The notes beneath the pieces are model-generated. The model worked only from the letters and a program-made list of their open reading frames with translations, did not search any database and was not told the DNA's origin. Below are positions 37,348-45,698 of a stretch of DNA of 64,000 bases, piece after piece. Position numbers and translations under genes: made by a program. Origin of the DNA: Synechococcus elongatus PCC 11801 (GTDB lineage Bacteria; Cyanobacteriota; Cyanobacteriia; Synechococcales; Synechococcaceae); the NCBI RefSeq assembly GCF_003846445.2, contig NZ_CP030139.2, positions 1,901,223-1,965,222 of the forward strand, given 5' to 3'. The first letter of the stretch is position 1. Each line of letters begins with the position of its first letter.

Positions 37348-37635
37348 ATGTCTGCGATCGCGGCTTTCAGTCAAACCTGTCGCGATCGCCGAGCTCTCAT
37401 GGCTGCGCTACGGGTTGCACTGTTCGTCGGCACGCTGCTATTCACGATCAATCACGGCTGGGCAACAGCCAATGGCCAGATGACGCGATCGCGCTGGATC
37501 TCGGCCTTACTGACCTATTGCGTTCCTTTTTTGGTCAGTCTGCATGGTCAATCGATGGCGCGATCGCGGCTGCCAGCTACGGACAATATTCCTTCAGCGC
37601 CTCTAGGGACTGATAGGGAACCGACTGAGCCGTAA
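37348..37635 (+). CDS. nrtS: NrtS-like small nitrate/nitrite transporter subunit
   Basis: 95 residues. The core resembles NrtS of marine cyanobacteria: a first helix RVALFVGTLLFTINHGWA, a short loop NGQMTRSRW, and a second helix ISALLTYCVPFLVSLHG. NrtS proteins form a low-capacity nitrate/nitrite uptake system in Synechococcus sp. PCC 7002. The Pro-rich tail is coded over the last 59 bases of the opposite-strand metalloprotease-like gene, so it may not be conserved. NtcA control is plausible, but no NtcA site was found upstream. Confidence 0.65.
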   Translation: MSAIAAFSQTCRDRRALMAALRVALFVGTLLFTINHGWATANGQMTRSRWISALLTYCVPFLVSLHGQSMARSRLPATDNIPSAPLGTDREPTEP

Positions 37636-38134
37636 AGGCTTCGGCTTCAATCGCGTGGTCTTGCGGACGATAGCCTTTTTCGATCACCGCTTGTTGTGCT
37701 GCCGCTGTGGTGCGAATGCCCACAGGACGGAGGCGACCCCGCGGGCGACCATTTGTGGCACAGGCTTGCACCGCATGCCACGCCTCATGACGCAGGGTTG
37801 TCAGCAGCGTGCGGGTATCTCGCAGGGGCTGATCAGTAAGTGTCAGTTGGCCACTAGTGGAAAAGACACCGAAACGGACAAAGTGCTGGCCCGGTCCGAG
37901 TTCACCGTTGGGCTGATAGCGAACGGGAACACCTTTTTCGAGAAGCACCGCCATCAAGGCTTCAATCTCTTGGCGGGCTCCCGCATCGCGATCGCGACTT
38001 AGGCCTGCAAGCAGTCGTTGCAAGTCCGTTGTGGAGCGAATCGCAAAAGCTTCAGGGGGTGGCGCGGCTGACAAGGACGATGTCAACAAAAGTGGCGCAA
38101 GGATTCCCAGGAAACCAGTCACTTTCTGCAGCAT
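37577..38134 (-). CDS. Exported protein with HExxH metalloprotease-like motif
   Basis: 185 residues. The N-terminus is a signal peptide (VTGFLGILAPLLLTSSLSAA, cleavage likely near APP). The centre holds TLRHEAWHAVQAC, an HExxH zinc motif, followed about 45 residues later by DHAIEAEAFTAQ that may give the third ligand. An unassigned periplasmic or lumenal metallopeptidase is the best guess. The 3' end overlaps nrtS by 59 bases. Confidence 0.65.
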   Translation of the reverse strand: MLQKVTGFLGILAPLLLTSSLSAAPPPEAFAIRSTTDLQRLLAGLSRDRDAGARQEIEALMAVLLEKGVPVRYQPNGELGPGQHFVRFGVFSTSGQLTLTDQPLRDTRTLLTTLRHEAWHAVQACATNGRPRGRLRPVGIRTTAAAQQAVIEKGYRPQDHAIEAEAFTAQSVPYQSLEALKEYCP

Positions 38135-38349
38135 CGTAATGGTTCTTGATTAATTGCGACGAATTAATGCAAGACGTTAACACTATTTTCTTTTCCTTGG
38201 ACGCAAAAAATTACCGCCTCTTTCCAGTTAGCTCAAAGCTGATCCCGAGAAGCTAGACAGGGCAATCTTTGCCAGCGTTGAGGGTCAGTCGAGAGACTGG
38301 CCAGAGTCAGTTTATGGATCTTTAAAAATCAGGAGCGATCGCTCAGAAT

Positions 38350-38838
38350 TCAGTAGGGCAGGCGATCGCTTTTTTGCTCATACTCCTGCCAGACCACCAA
38401 GGCTTCCGATCGCAGTAACTCTTGATGGGGAATTTTGCGCTCGCCAAGCGGTTTGCAGAGATCGGCGTAAATGGCGCTGTCGTCAAAATCGCCATGGGCA
38501 GCCGCATCGGTGCAGCGGGCAGCAAAGACAACGCGATCAATGCGCGCCCAGTAGATAGCGGCCTCGCACATTGGGCAGGGTTCAGCGCTGGTGTAGAGCG
38601 TACAACCTGATAAATCAAAGGTTTGCAGACGCTGGCCGGCCTGCCGAATGGCAGCGATTTCGCCATGCCAAGTGGGATCGTTCTCGGTGATGACTTGGTT
38701 AAAGCCTTCACCGATGATTTCGCCATCGCGGGTAATCACACAGCCAAATGGCCCGCCGGTGCAGTCAATCAGGGCCGCTTGCCGACTCAATTCAATGGCA
38801 CGGCGCATAAAGCGCTGATCTTCAGCAGTGGTTGTCAT
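38350..38838 (-). CDS. Nucleoside/guanine deaminase-family protein
   Basis: 162 residues of the cytidine-deaminase fold. The zinc site is HGEIAAIR (His and the proton-shuttle Glu) and TSAEPCPMCEAAIYW. The overall sequence, including GPFGCVITRDG and the YADLCKPLGERKI end region, fits the guanine-deaminase (GuaD) branch rather than TadA. The gene ends about 215 bases downstream of the exported metalloprotease-like gene's start, and lies 23 bases after the LpxB-like gene on the same strand. Confidence 0.85.
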   Translation of the reverse strand: MTTTAEDQRFMRRAIELSRQAALIDCTGGPFGCVITRDGEIIGEGFNQVITENDPTWHGEIAAIRQAGQRLQTFDLSGCTLYTSAEPCPMCEAAIYWARIDRVVFAARCTDAAAHGDFDDSAIYADLCKPLGERKIPHQELLRSEALVVWQEYEQKSDRLPY

Positions 38839-38861
38839 AATCAGCCTTGGCCTCGCCGTGA

Positions 38862-40088
38862 TTACGCCGACTCTAGCAACTGCGATCGCACGATCTCTGC
38901 AATCCGTGCCGCTGCTCCTGCTTCGCCGAGGCGTAGGCGGCTATTGGTAGCGATCGCCTCTTGCTCCGTTGGATCGGATTGGTAGGCTTCCCACGCTGCT
39001 AGGAAGTCTGAAGGCTTGGAGAGTAACTGCACCGATCGCCCCAGTAAACGGGTCTGTGCTTCTGCAAAACCGCGAGTGAACTGGGGGCCTTGGCCTGCGA
39101 TCGTGAAAGCCGGTTTACCCAGCCCCACGCATTGCTCTGTCGCGGTGCCCGCCATCGCGATCGCGCCCTCCGCCAGCTGTAGAAACGGTGCGAAGTGTCG
39201 TTGACCTAGCAAGCACCAACCCGCACCTCTCTGAAATGCGATCGCCTCGGGAATCGGACTGGTTGCGGGCTGCCAACCGCGATCGCTCAGAGCTTGCGTG
39301 AACTCCGCCAGCGGTAACGAAGGGGCGATCGCCGCCAACGCCACAAAAGCGCGATCAGGATTAACCGGCAGCGCCTCGATTAGCTGTACCCAATTTCGCT
39401 GGGCTTCCGGTGGTCGAGAACCTGGCAACAGCAACCAGCGTGATCCATCGGGTAAAAGTGACGACCAATCTTCAGCGTCCGGTGCCTCAAGCCCATCCAT
39501 CATCGGATTACCGGCTGCGATCGCCGGTACCCCCAGCTGCTGTAACCCCTCAGTCGTCAGACGATCGCGCGGGAAGACGGCTCGACAGTGGCGATGTTTC
39601 ATCAACCAGCGATCCCAAGGGTCAAAGTAGCTGCGCTGCCAGCGCGACCAGAGCATCGTTGCAGCGGTGATCGGTAGCAGTCCCTGTTCATCCCGCCAGT
39701 AATAGTCCGACTTCGCTGTAGCCACAAAAGCAAAGGGGCGATCGCTCGCCCAGGCAAACAGCAGCGGCACAATATCCCCGACCGCCAGCACCGCGCCGCC
39801 CGCCTGCGACCATTGCCGCACCGCCTGCCACTGTCCAAAGGTTAGCCCCGTTAAGCCACCGGCCAGATCTCGGAGAAACTGTCGCCAGTCTTGATTCAGA
39901 AAGCCACCGGAGGGCAACACCTGCCGAGGACCAATCCGTTCAATCTGCGCAGCCGCAAAGGCATGACCCTCGCCTACTAAGGGCAGCGCCGCGATCGCCC
40001 AATCCGGTTCGAGTCGACGCAGTTCCGTCAAAATGCGAACGGCAATTTGATCTTCGCCGTGGCCATTGCTGAGACAGAGCAAGCGCAT
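38862..40088 (-). CDS. LpxB-like lipid-A-disaccharide synthase-related protein
   Basis: 408 residues from the ATG at 40088 (MRLLCLSNGHGEDQIA). A longer frame to 40235 runs through tRNA-Cys and is rejected. GT-B fold features: SNGHGEDQIAVRIL at the N-terminus, LLLPGSRPPEAQRNW in the middle and AMAGTATEQCVGLGKPAF near the end. This cyanobacterial branch differs from true LpxB and its substrate is unknown. It is divergent from tRNA-Cys. Confidence 0.82.
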   Translation of the reverse strand: MRLLCLSNGHGEDQIAVRILTELRRLEPDWAIAALPLVGEGHAFAAAQIERIGPRQVLPSGGFLNQDWRQFLRDLAGGLTGLTFGQWQAVRQWSQAGGAVLAVGDIVPLLFAWASDRPFAFVATAKSDYYWRDEQGLLPITAATMLWSRWQRSYFDPWDRWLMKHRHCRAVFPRDRLTTEGLQQLGVPAIAAGNPMMDGLEAPDAEDWSSLLPDGSRWLLLPGSRPPEAQRNWVQLIEALPVNPDRAFVALAAIAPSLPLAEFTQALSDRGWQPATSPIPEAIAFQRGAGWCLLGQRHFAPFLQLAEGAIAMAGTATEQCVGLGKPAFTIAGQGPQFTRGFAEAQTRLLGRSVQLLSKPSDFLAAWEAYQSDPTEQEAIATNSRLRLGEAGAAARIAEIVRSQLLESA

Positions 40089-40130
40089 ACCGTTGTTCGA
40101 AAGTCTCTGGTAGAGTAGTGAACTGTGCCT

Positions 40131-40201
<71 letters not shown>

Positions 40202-40260
40202 TCAAAACCCTAGCCTCAGTCTGCGATCGCGCCAATTATTGGCGATGTGATTGGTCGTCT

Positions 40261-40860
40261 TTATGCCAACCGACGCCAGCAACCGAGGTACTCTTCGCCA
40301 CGCCGTCCTTCAACGGACTCGGTAACTAACTTTAATTGCTCTTCTTGCCAGCCCTGAGCAAAGCGATCGCGTAGCTCAGTCAGGCTGCAGCCATAGGGCG
40401 GCCCCGAGGGGCGATCGTGGCACCAGAACAGTCCCAGCAAGGCTCCGTCGGGTTTGAGAAGCTGCCGCGTCACCTCTACATATTCGCTGCGGCGATCGGG
40501 ATCGATCGCACAAAAACAGGTGTGTTCCAGCACATGGTCAAACTGGCTGGCAAATTCCTGCGGCAGCGCAAAAATATCTCGCTCCAGAAACTCAGCGCTG
40601 GTTCCCTGAGCTAGTGCCTGAGCATCGGCGATCGCGCTGGGGGCAAAATCAAAGCCCACCACGGCAAAGCCCTGTTCCGCAAACAGGCGAGCATCGTGCC
40701 CGCGACCACAGCCCAGCACAGCAATTCGTCCGGGGGGCGGCGCATCAGTGCCAGCCAGCAGCGATCGCCAAACGGGAGCGGCCTGCCCCAAATCCCAGCG
40801 ATCGCTGCCCTCTTGGTAGCGCTGTTCCCAAAATTGCGCTTGGTTGACCGCGTTGGTCAT
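40261..40860 (-). CDS. SAM-dependent methyltransferase, thiopurine S-methyltransferase-like
   Basis: 199 residues from the ATG at 40860 (MTNAVNQAQFWEQRY). The N-terminal FWEQRYQEGSDRWDLG and the SAM loop VLGCGRGHDARLFAE are typical of the TPMT/TehB-like group, followed by GFDFAPSAIADA and LEHTCFCAIDP. The substrate may be a thiol, selenium or tellurium compound. It follows hisB on the same strand after 54 bases. Confidence 0.85.
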   Translation of the reverse strand: MTNAVNQAQFWEQRYQEGSDRWDLGQAAPVWRSLLAGTDAPPPGRIAVLGCGRGHDARLFAEQGFAVVGFDFAPSAIADAQALAQGTSAEFLERDIFALPQEFASQFDHVLEHTCFCAIDPDRRSEYVEVTRQLLKPDGALLGLFWCHDRPSGPPYGCSLTELRDRFAQGWQEEQLKLVTESVEGRRGEEYLGCWRRLA

Positions 40861-40914
40861 GCCTAGGTACACCTCAGAGCGATGGACTTCCGAGCTATGA
40901 ACGCCCTACCGCTG

Positions 40915-41544
40915 CTAGAGAACCCCTTTTGAGGAAGGAATTTGTCCGGCACGGCGCGGATCAACTTCCGTGGCCATGCGCAGCGATCGCGCAAAGGCTT
41001 TGAAGGTGGCTTCAATAATGTGATGCGAGTTGATGCCGTCTAATTGCCGCAAATGCAGCGTCAGCTTGGCATTGTTGGCGATCGCAACAAAAAACTCGCG
41101 CACCAGTTGCGTTTCGTAGGTGCCGACCCGCTCCGTCGGTAAGTCCAATCCATAGGTCAGATGAGGACGTCCCGAAAAGTCCAAGGCAACTTGCACCAAG
41201 GCTTCATCCAGCGGCGCGACAAAGTGACCGAAGCGAACAATTCCTTTGCGATCGCCCAAAGCTTCCGCCAGCGCTAATCCAAAGGTGATGCCCACATCCT
41301 CGTTGGTGTGGTGATCATCAATGTGCAGATCGCCCTTGGCTGTGATTTCCAGGTCGATCAGGCCGTGGGAAGCAATCTGATCGAACATGTGGTCAAGGAA
41401 GGGAATCCCCGTATCGGCCTGACAACGGCCAGTGCCATCGAGATTGAGTGAAACCTGCACATCGGTTTCTCCGGTTCGACGGCTCACCGCGGCTTGGCGG
41501 GGTGCTGTTCCCGAGGCAGTCAAAGGGCGATCGCTGAGTTGCAT
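40915..41544 (-). CDS. hisB: Imidazoleglycerol-phosphate dehydratase
   Basis: 209 residues, single-function HisB. Manganese-binding His-rich motifs are seen twice: [14 protein letters not shown] with [14 protein letters not shown], and later [20 protein letters not shown]. It catalyses the sixth step of histidine synthesis. It starts 14 bases after the fabI stop, so fabI and hisB are likely co-transcribed despite belonging to different pathways. Confidence 0.96.
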   Translation of the reverse strand: MQLSDRPLTASGTAPRQAAVSRRTGETDVQVSLNLDGTGRCQADTGIPFLDHMFDQIASHGLIDLEITAKGDLHIDDHHTNEDVGITFGLALAEALGDRKGIVRFGHFVAPLDEALVQVALDFSGRPHLTYGLDLPTERVGTYETQLVREFFVAIANNAKLTLHLRQLDGINSHHIIEATFKAFARSLRMATEVDPRRAGQIPSSKGVL

Positions 41545-41558
41545 AGTCGTTGCGCGGC

Positions 41559-42335
41559 CTACATTCCCATAATGCTGTAGCCGGAATCGACATAGACGAC
41601 TTGGCCGGTGATGCCGCTCGCCAAATCGCTGGAGAGGAAAGCTGCCGTGTTGCCGACTTCCATTTGGGTGACGGTGCGGCGTAGGGGCGCAGTTTCTTCG
41701 ACGTGGTGAATCATGTCGAGGATGCCGCCGACGGCCGAGGATGCCAGCGTCCGAATCGGGCCAGCGGAAATGGCGTTGACGCGCACAGCTTGGGGACCGA
41801 ATTCAGCTGCCAGATAGCGCACATTCATTTCCAGTGCGGCTTTGGCGGTGCCCATGACGTTGTAGTTAGGCACAACGCGCACGCCACCCAAGTAGGTCAG
41901 CGTCAGAATGCTGCCGCCTTGGTTGAGCAGGGGCTTGCTGGCCCGCGCCAAGTCAATCAGCGAGTAGGAGCTAATCTCCAAGGCACGGTTGTAGCCTTCG
42001 CGACTGGTGGCGCTGAAGTCGCCCGACAGTTCTTCTTTTCCGGCAAAGGCGAGGCAATGGATCAGGATGTCGAAATTGCCCCACTTTTGGGCGATCGTTC
42101 CGAAGGTCTGATCAATTTGTTCGGGATCTTGGACGTTGAGTGGCAGAAACAAACTGGGGTTGAGAGAAGCGGTCAGCTCTTGCACCTTCGACTCTGTCCG
42201 GCCGCGATCGTCGGGCAAATAGGTAATCCCGAGTTCGGCACCCGCGGCATGGAGTTGCTGCGCAATCCCCCAGGCGATCGAGCGATTATTGGCGATGCCG
42301 GTAACGAGGGCTTTCTTTCCAGAGAGGTCGAGCAT
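41559..42335 (-). CDS. fabI: Enoyl-ACP reductase (NADH)
   Basis: 258 residues, short-chain dehydrogenase fold. [19 protein letters not shown] is the FabI-type nucleotide site. The catalytic Tyr and Lys lie in [15 protein letters not shown], and the end [12 protein letters not shown] equivalent reads [13 protein letters not shown]. It performs the last step of fatty-acid elongation. Its start is 231 bases from that of ntcA, reading the other way. Confidence 0.96.
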   Translation of the reverse strand: MLDLSGKKALVTGIANNRSIAWGIAQQLHAAGAELGITYLPDDRGRTESKVQELTASLNPSLFLPLNVQDPEQIDQTFGTIAQKWGNFDILIHCLAFAGKEELSGDFSATSREGYNRALEISSYSLIDLARASKPLLNQGGSILTLTYLGGVRVVPNYNVMGTAKAALEMNVRYLAAEFGPQAVRVNAISAGPIRTLASSAVGGILDMIHHVEETAPLRRTVTQMEVGNTAAFLSSDLASGITGQVVYVDSGYSIMGM

Positions 42336-42408
42336 GATGGCAGGGGCAACAACAGAACCAGCCCTTTATTATCCGCTGTTGGTTGCCCCCGTTGTCCTCG
42401 GTTGAAAA

Positions 42409-42422
42409 GTAGCGATTGCTAC
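42409..42422 (+). promoter_or_regulatory. NtcA-binding site of the ntcA promoter
   Basis: GTAGCGATTGCTAC matches GTA-N8-TAC exactly. It is followed after 22 bases by TACGGT (42445-42450), a TAN3T -10 box. This is the standard architecture of NtcA-activated promoters and points to positive autoregulation of ntcA. Confidence 0.9.
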
Positions 42423-42444
42423 AAGCAGCGGCTAGGCTAGGCCG

Positions 42445-42450
42445 TACGGT
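42445..42450 (+). promoter_or_regulatory. -10 box of the NtcA-dependent ntcA promoter
   Basis: TACGGT fits TAN3T at 22 bases from the NtcA site. Transcription would begin near 42457, leaving a leader of about 110 bases before the ATG at 42567. Confidence 0.75.
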
Positions 42451-42566
42451 AACGGGAAACCTGGCTCGTTCTGGCTCTGGCTTTGCGAACAATAGCGCGA
42501 TCGCTGCTGTTCAGGGCCATGCCCCACCAGCCATTTTTTGTGCGGAGTCCTTAAGGCACGGTTGCG

Positions 42567-43235
42567 ATGCTGGCCAACGAAAATTCTCTGCTGACGATGT
42601 TTCGCGAGCTGGGTAGCGGTAAGCTCCCACTGCAAATTGAGCAGTTTGAGCGGGGCAAAACCATCTTTTTCCCCGGCGATCCAGCGGAACGGGTCTACCT
42701 ACTGGTCAAAGGCGCAGTCAAGCTCTCGCGGGTCTATGAGTCGGGCGAAGAAATTACCGTGGCGCTACTGCGTGAGAACAGTGTGTTTGGGGTGCTGTCG
42801 CTGCTGACGGGGCAACGTTCCGATCGCTTCTACCATGCGGTTGCCTTCACGCCCGTTCAACTCTTTTCAGTGCCGATTGAGTTCATGCAAAAGGCTCTGC
42901 TCGAACGGCCAGAGTTGGCCAATGTGATGCTGCAAGGCCTGTCCTCGCGGATTCTGCAGACCGAAATGATGATCGAAACCTTGGCTCACCGCGACATGGG
43001 CTCGCGCTTAGTCAGCTTTTTACTCATCCTCTGCCGCGACTTTGGTGTTCCTAGCCCTGACGGCATCACTATTGATCTCAAACTTTCTCACCAGGCGATC
43101 GCGGAGGCAATCGGTTCGACTCGAGTCACCGTGACGCGGCTGTTGGGCGATCTACGGGAATCAAAACTGATTGCCATTCACAAAAAGCGGATCACAGTCT
43201 TCAATCCGGTTTCTCTCAGTCAACAGTTCAGCTAA
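42567..43235 (+). CDS. ntcA: Global nitrogen regulator NtcA
   Basis: 222 residues of the CRP family. An N-terminal effector domain ([20 protein letters not shown]) binds 2-oxoglutarate, the long helix gives dimerisation, and the C-terminal helix-turn-helix reads [24 protein letters not shown], the recognition helix for GTAN8TAC. NtcA activates ammonium-repressed nitrogen genes together with PipX. The promoter holds its own binding site. Confidence 0.98.
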   Translation: MLANENSLLTMFRELGSGKLPLQIEQFERGKTIFFPGDPAERVYLLVKGAVKLSRVYESGEEITVALLRENSVFGVLSLLTGQRSDRFYHAVAFTPVQLFSVPIEFMQKALLERPELANVMLQGLSSRILQTEMMIETLAHRDMGSRLVSFLLILCRDFGVPSPDGITIDLKLSHQAIAEAIGSTRVTVTRLLGDLRESKLIAIHKKRITVFNPVSLSQQFS

Positions 43236-43328
43236 ATCTCGTTCTCTCTTGGGGGATTGCATTGCTGCGACTCCCCATCGCCCCCATCATGGAGGGAACA
43301 GGTGTGAGGAGTCTGGCAGCGGCCCGAC

Positions 43329-44627
43329 ATGGTTTCCGGATACATTCTGGTTTTAGCGGTGCTGGTGCTGGGTGGCGTGATCGCGACGATCGGCGATCGC
43401 TTGGGCAGCAAGATCGGCAAGGCGCGCCTCAGTCTCTTCAACCTCCGCCCCAAAGATACGGCGGTCGTGGTCACGATTTTGACCGGTGGCCTCATTTCTG
43501 CTTCAACCTTGGGGATTCTTTTTGCGACCAGTGCCCAGCTTCGTGCAGGCGTCTTTGAGTTCAATCAGGTTCAAGATCGCTTGCGACAGGCGCGGCAGGA
43601 TTTGGAAACCGCGCGGCGCGAACTCGAAGAAAGTGCAGCCCAGCGAGAGCAAGCCCGCCGCAGCCAACAGGAAGCTCAACGCCAGCTCGATCGCACTAAT
43701 CAGCAGTTGCGTGAGGCAGTAGCCCAGCAGCGACAGACAGCCGTTCGGCTGCAGGATGTGGAGACGCGATCGGCCAGTCTGCGATCGGATTTGGAGCAAC
43801 TCCAGCAGGAACGCCAAGAGTTAATTGCGCAACGTCAGGTGGTGCGAGACCAGATTGAGCAGCTCAAAACCCAACTGCAGAGTCGCGATCGCGAGGTTGC
43901 CAGCCGAGAAGCCCAACTGCGCGAGCTGGAGTCAAAGCAGACGAGTCTGACGCGTGAAATTCAACAGCTGGAGCAAACCCTAATTGCCTTCCGGCGGGGT
44001 AACGTTGCCCTAACTAGGGGGCAAGTCTTAGTCAGCAAACTTGTGCAAATTCTGGCGCCGCAGGGAACCCAAGAAGCGATCGATATGATCTTGCGCGAGG
44101 CCAATGTGGTTGCGGCTCAAGCTACGCGCCCGGGCATTCAAGACGTGCGAGAGCAGATTATTCAAATTCCTCAAGCCGAGGTCGATCGCCTGCGGGAGCA
44201 ACTGAAAACCGGTCGGCCGTTTGTGGTGCGGATTCTCTCGGCAGCGAATGTTGTGGTGGGTGAACCGCGGGTCTTTGTCTTTTCGGATGCGACGCCCAAT
44301 CAACTGTTGCTGCCTGCAGGTCGCAGCATCGGCAGCACGGCGCTGGTTCCCAGCAGTTTAGATGCGGATGAACTGCGCCAGCGGATTAACCTACTGTTGA
44401 CGGCGGCTCAGTTGCGGGCGCGCCAGCAGGGGGTGCTGTCGGAGGTGTTGGAAATTGGTGATGGCCGGATTGAAACCCTGCTGCGCTTTTTGACCCAGTT
44501 ACGCCAAACTCCCGGTGAAGTGACGATCGAAGTCGTGACGAGCGAAGCTATTTCCACGGCGGATGCTCTGAAATTGGATCTCAACGCCATCCAGAATGGC
44601 CAGGTGAAATTCTCAACTCAGCCATGA
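43329..44627 (+). CDS. DUF3084 membrane coiled-coil protein
   Basis: 432 residues. Two N-terminal membrane helices (SGYILVLAVLVLGGVIATI, AVVVTILTGGLISASTLGILF) frame a conserved segment KARLSLFNLRPKDTA. A long coiled coil rich in Gln, Glu and Arg follows (about 70-225), then a globular C-terminal part. The family is common in cyanobacteria with no set role. Its stop overlaps the next start (ATGA). Confidence 0.85.
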   Translation: MVSGYILVLAVLVLGGVIATIGDRLGSKIGKARLSLFNLRPKDTAVVVTILTGGLISASTLGILFATSAQLRAGVFEFNQVQDRLRQARQDLETARRELEESAAQREQARRSQQEAQRQLDRTNQQLREAVAQQRQTAVRLQDVETRSASLRSDLEQLQQERQELIAQRQVVRDQIEQLKTQLQSRDREVASREAQLRELESKQTSLTREIQQLEQTLIAFRRGNVALTRGQVLVSKLVQILAPQGTQEAIDMILREANVVAAQATRPGIQDVREQIIQIPQAEVDRLREQLKTGRPFVVRILSAANVVVGEPRVFVFSDATPNQLLLPAGRSIGSTALVPSSLDADELRQRINLLLTAAQLRARQQGVLSEVLEIGDGRIETLLRFLTQLRQTPGEVTIEVVTSEAISTADALKLDLNAIQNGQVKFSTQP

Positions 44628-45037
44628 CGATCGCTGCAGGACTGTGGATTGGGTTTGATCCGGGGCGGGATAAGTGCGGTCTCGCGCTGATGGACGCCCA
44701 GACGGGGCAGATTTTGGAGCACCGCATCTTGGCTTCGACCGAGGCGATCGCAGAACTTGAAACCCTGTTCCAAACACGATCGCCCCAACTGCTTGTCCTT
44801 GGGAACCAAACCACCTCTCGTCAGTGGCAAGCCCAGCTCAGTGCCCTGCCGAGTGCACCGCCGATCGCACTGGTGGATGAGCGCAACAGCACCCTCCAAG
44901 CCCGCGATCGCTACTGGCAAATGTATCCGGCTCGGGGCTGGCGACGCCTGCTGCCCAAAGGATTGCGTCAACCACCGCGCCCTGTCGATGATCTTGTCGC
45001 GATTTTGCTGCTGGAGCGGTATCGCGCCCAGCTCTAA
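44624..45037 (+). CDS. RNase H-fold protein, RuvC/YqgF-like
   Basis: 137 residues. The N-terminal strand pair GFDPGRDKCGLALMD has the first catalytic Asp of the RuvC/YqgF fold. LLVLGNQTTSRQWQ and ALVDERNSTLQARDRYW give the second acidic strand, and RPVDDLVAILLLERY the terminal acidic residues. It may process nucleic acid, but the target is unknown. It is coupled to the DUF3084 gene by an ATGA overlap. Confidence 0.72.
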   Translation: MTIAAGLWIGFDPGRDKCGLALMDAQTGQILEHRILASTEAIAELETLFQTRSPQLLVLGNQTTSRQWQAQLSALPSAPPIALVDERNSTLQARDRYWQMYPARGWRRLLPKGLRQPPRPVDDLVAILLLERYRAQL

Positions 45038-45582
45038 GAACCGCAAGCGCGATCGATATTGCGCTGCAAAATCCCGCTTGTATCGTTGACCACTTGGGCA
45101 GTGACTTGATCAATTAAGGGCTGAACTAAGGCATCAGCCATCCCAAAGGCAGCTGCAATGGGGTTGTTCGGAGCGAGATTGGCTGAGAGTTCTTGACGAA
45201 CAACGTCTCCTACCACGCGACTGATGGTCGTCTCCTGTTGTTTTAACCAGACAGGGCCGACACTTGTACCAATCCCTACGCCCGTAGCCTTTTCTGTCTC
45301 TTGAAACAGCTGCAAGATAAATTGACGCTGCTGTGGGTCAGTGATTTCACGAGAGATGACCGCCTTAGCTTCTGGTATCGCCCCCGGTAGGATGATGATG
45401 CCAGCGCGATCGGGATTGCAGGCATAAAGGACGCGCTGATTCTTGCCGCCTTCATTGGAAGGCACATCTGTCAGAGACAACTGGAATGGTGCGAACACAG
45501 GTCGGTAGTAAATCCAGCCGGCTGCCGCTGTGCCGCCCACCACAACGACCACTGCGGCGATCGCTCCTTTTAGCCAACCCAT
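45034..45582 (-). CDS. Hypothetical protein with N-terminal membrane anchor
   Basis: 182 residues. One N-terminal hydrophobic segment (GAIAAVVVVVGGTAAAGWIYY) is followed by a soluble, mostly helical part facing the other side of the membrane. A Cys pair (YACNPD near 55, DRACGS at the end) could form a disulfide. No family recognised. The 3' end overlaps the RuvC-like gene by four bases. Confidence 0.65.
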   Translation of the reverse strand: MGWLKGAIAAVVVVVGGTAAAGWIYYRPVFAPFQLSLTDVPSNEGGKNQRVLYACNPDRAGIIILPGAIPEAKAVISREITDPQQRQFILQLFQETEKATGVGIGTSVGPVWLKQQETTISRVVGDVVRQELSANLAPNNPIAAAFGMADALVQPLIDQVTAQVVNDTSGILQRNIDRACGS

Positions 45583-45698
45583 GCACTTAATCCCTTTTGC
45601 TAATTTGGCTTCAGCATAGGGGGCGATGACTTCCGTGCGGGCTTAGTAGTGCCAGCACCCCAGCCTGTCCTGAAGCGATCGCCTCTGCTCTTAAGTGA

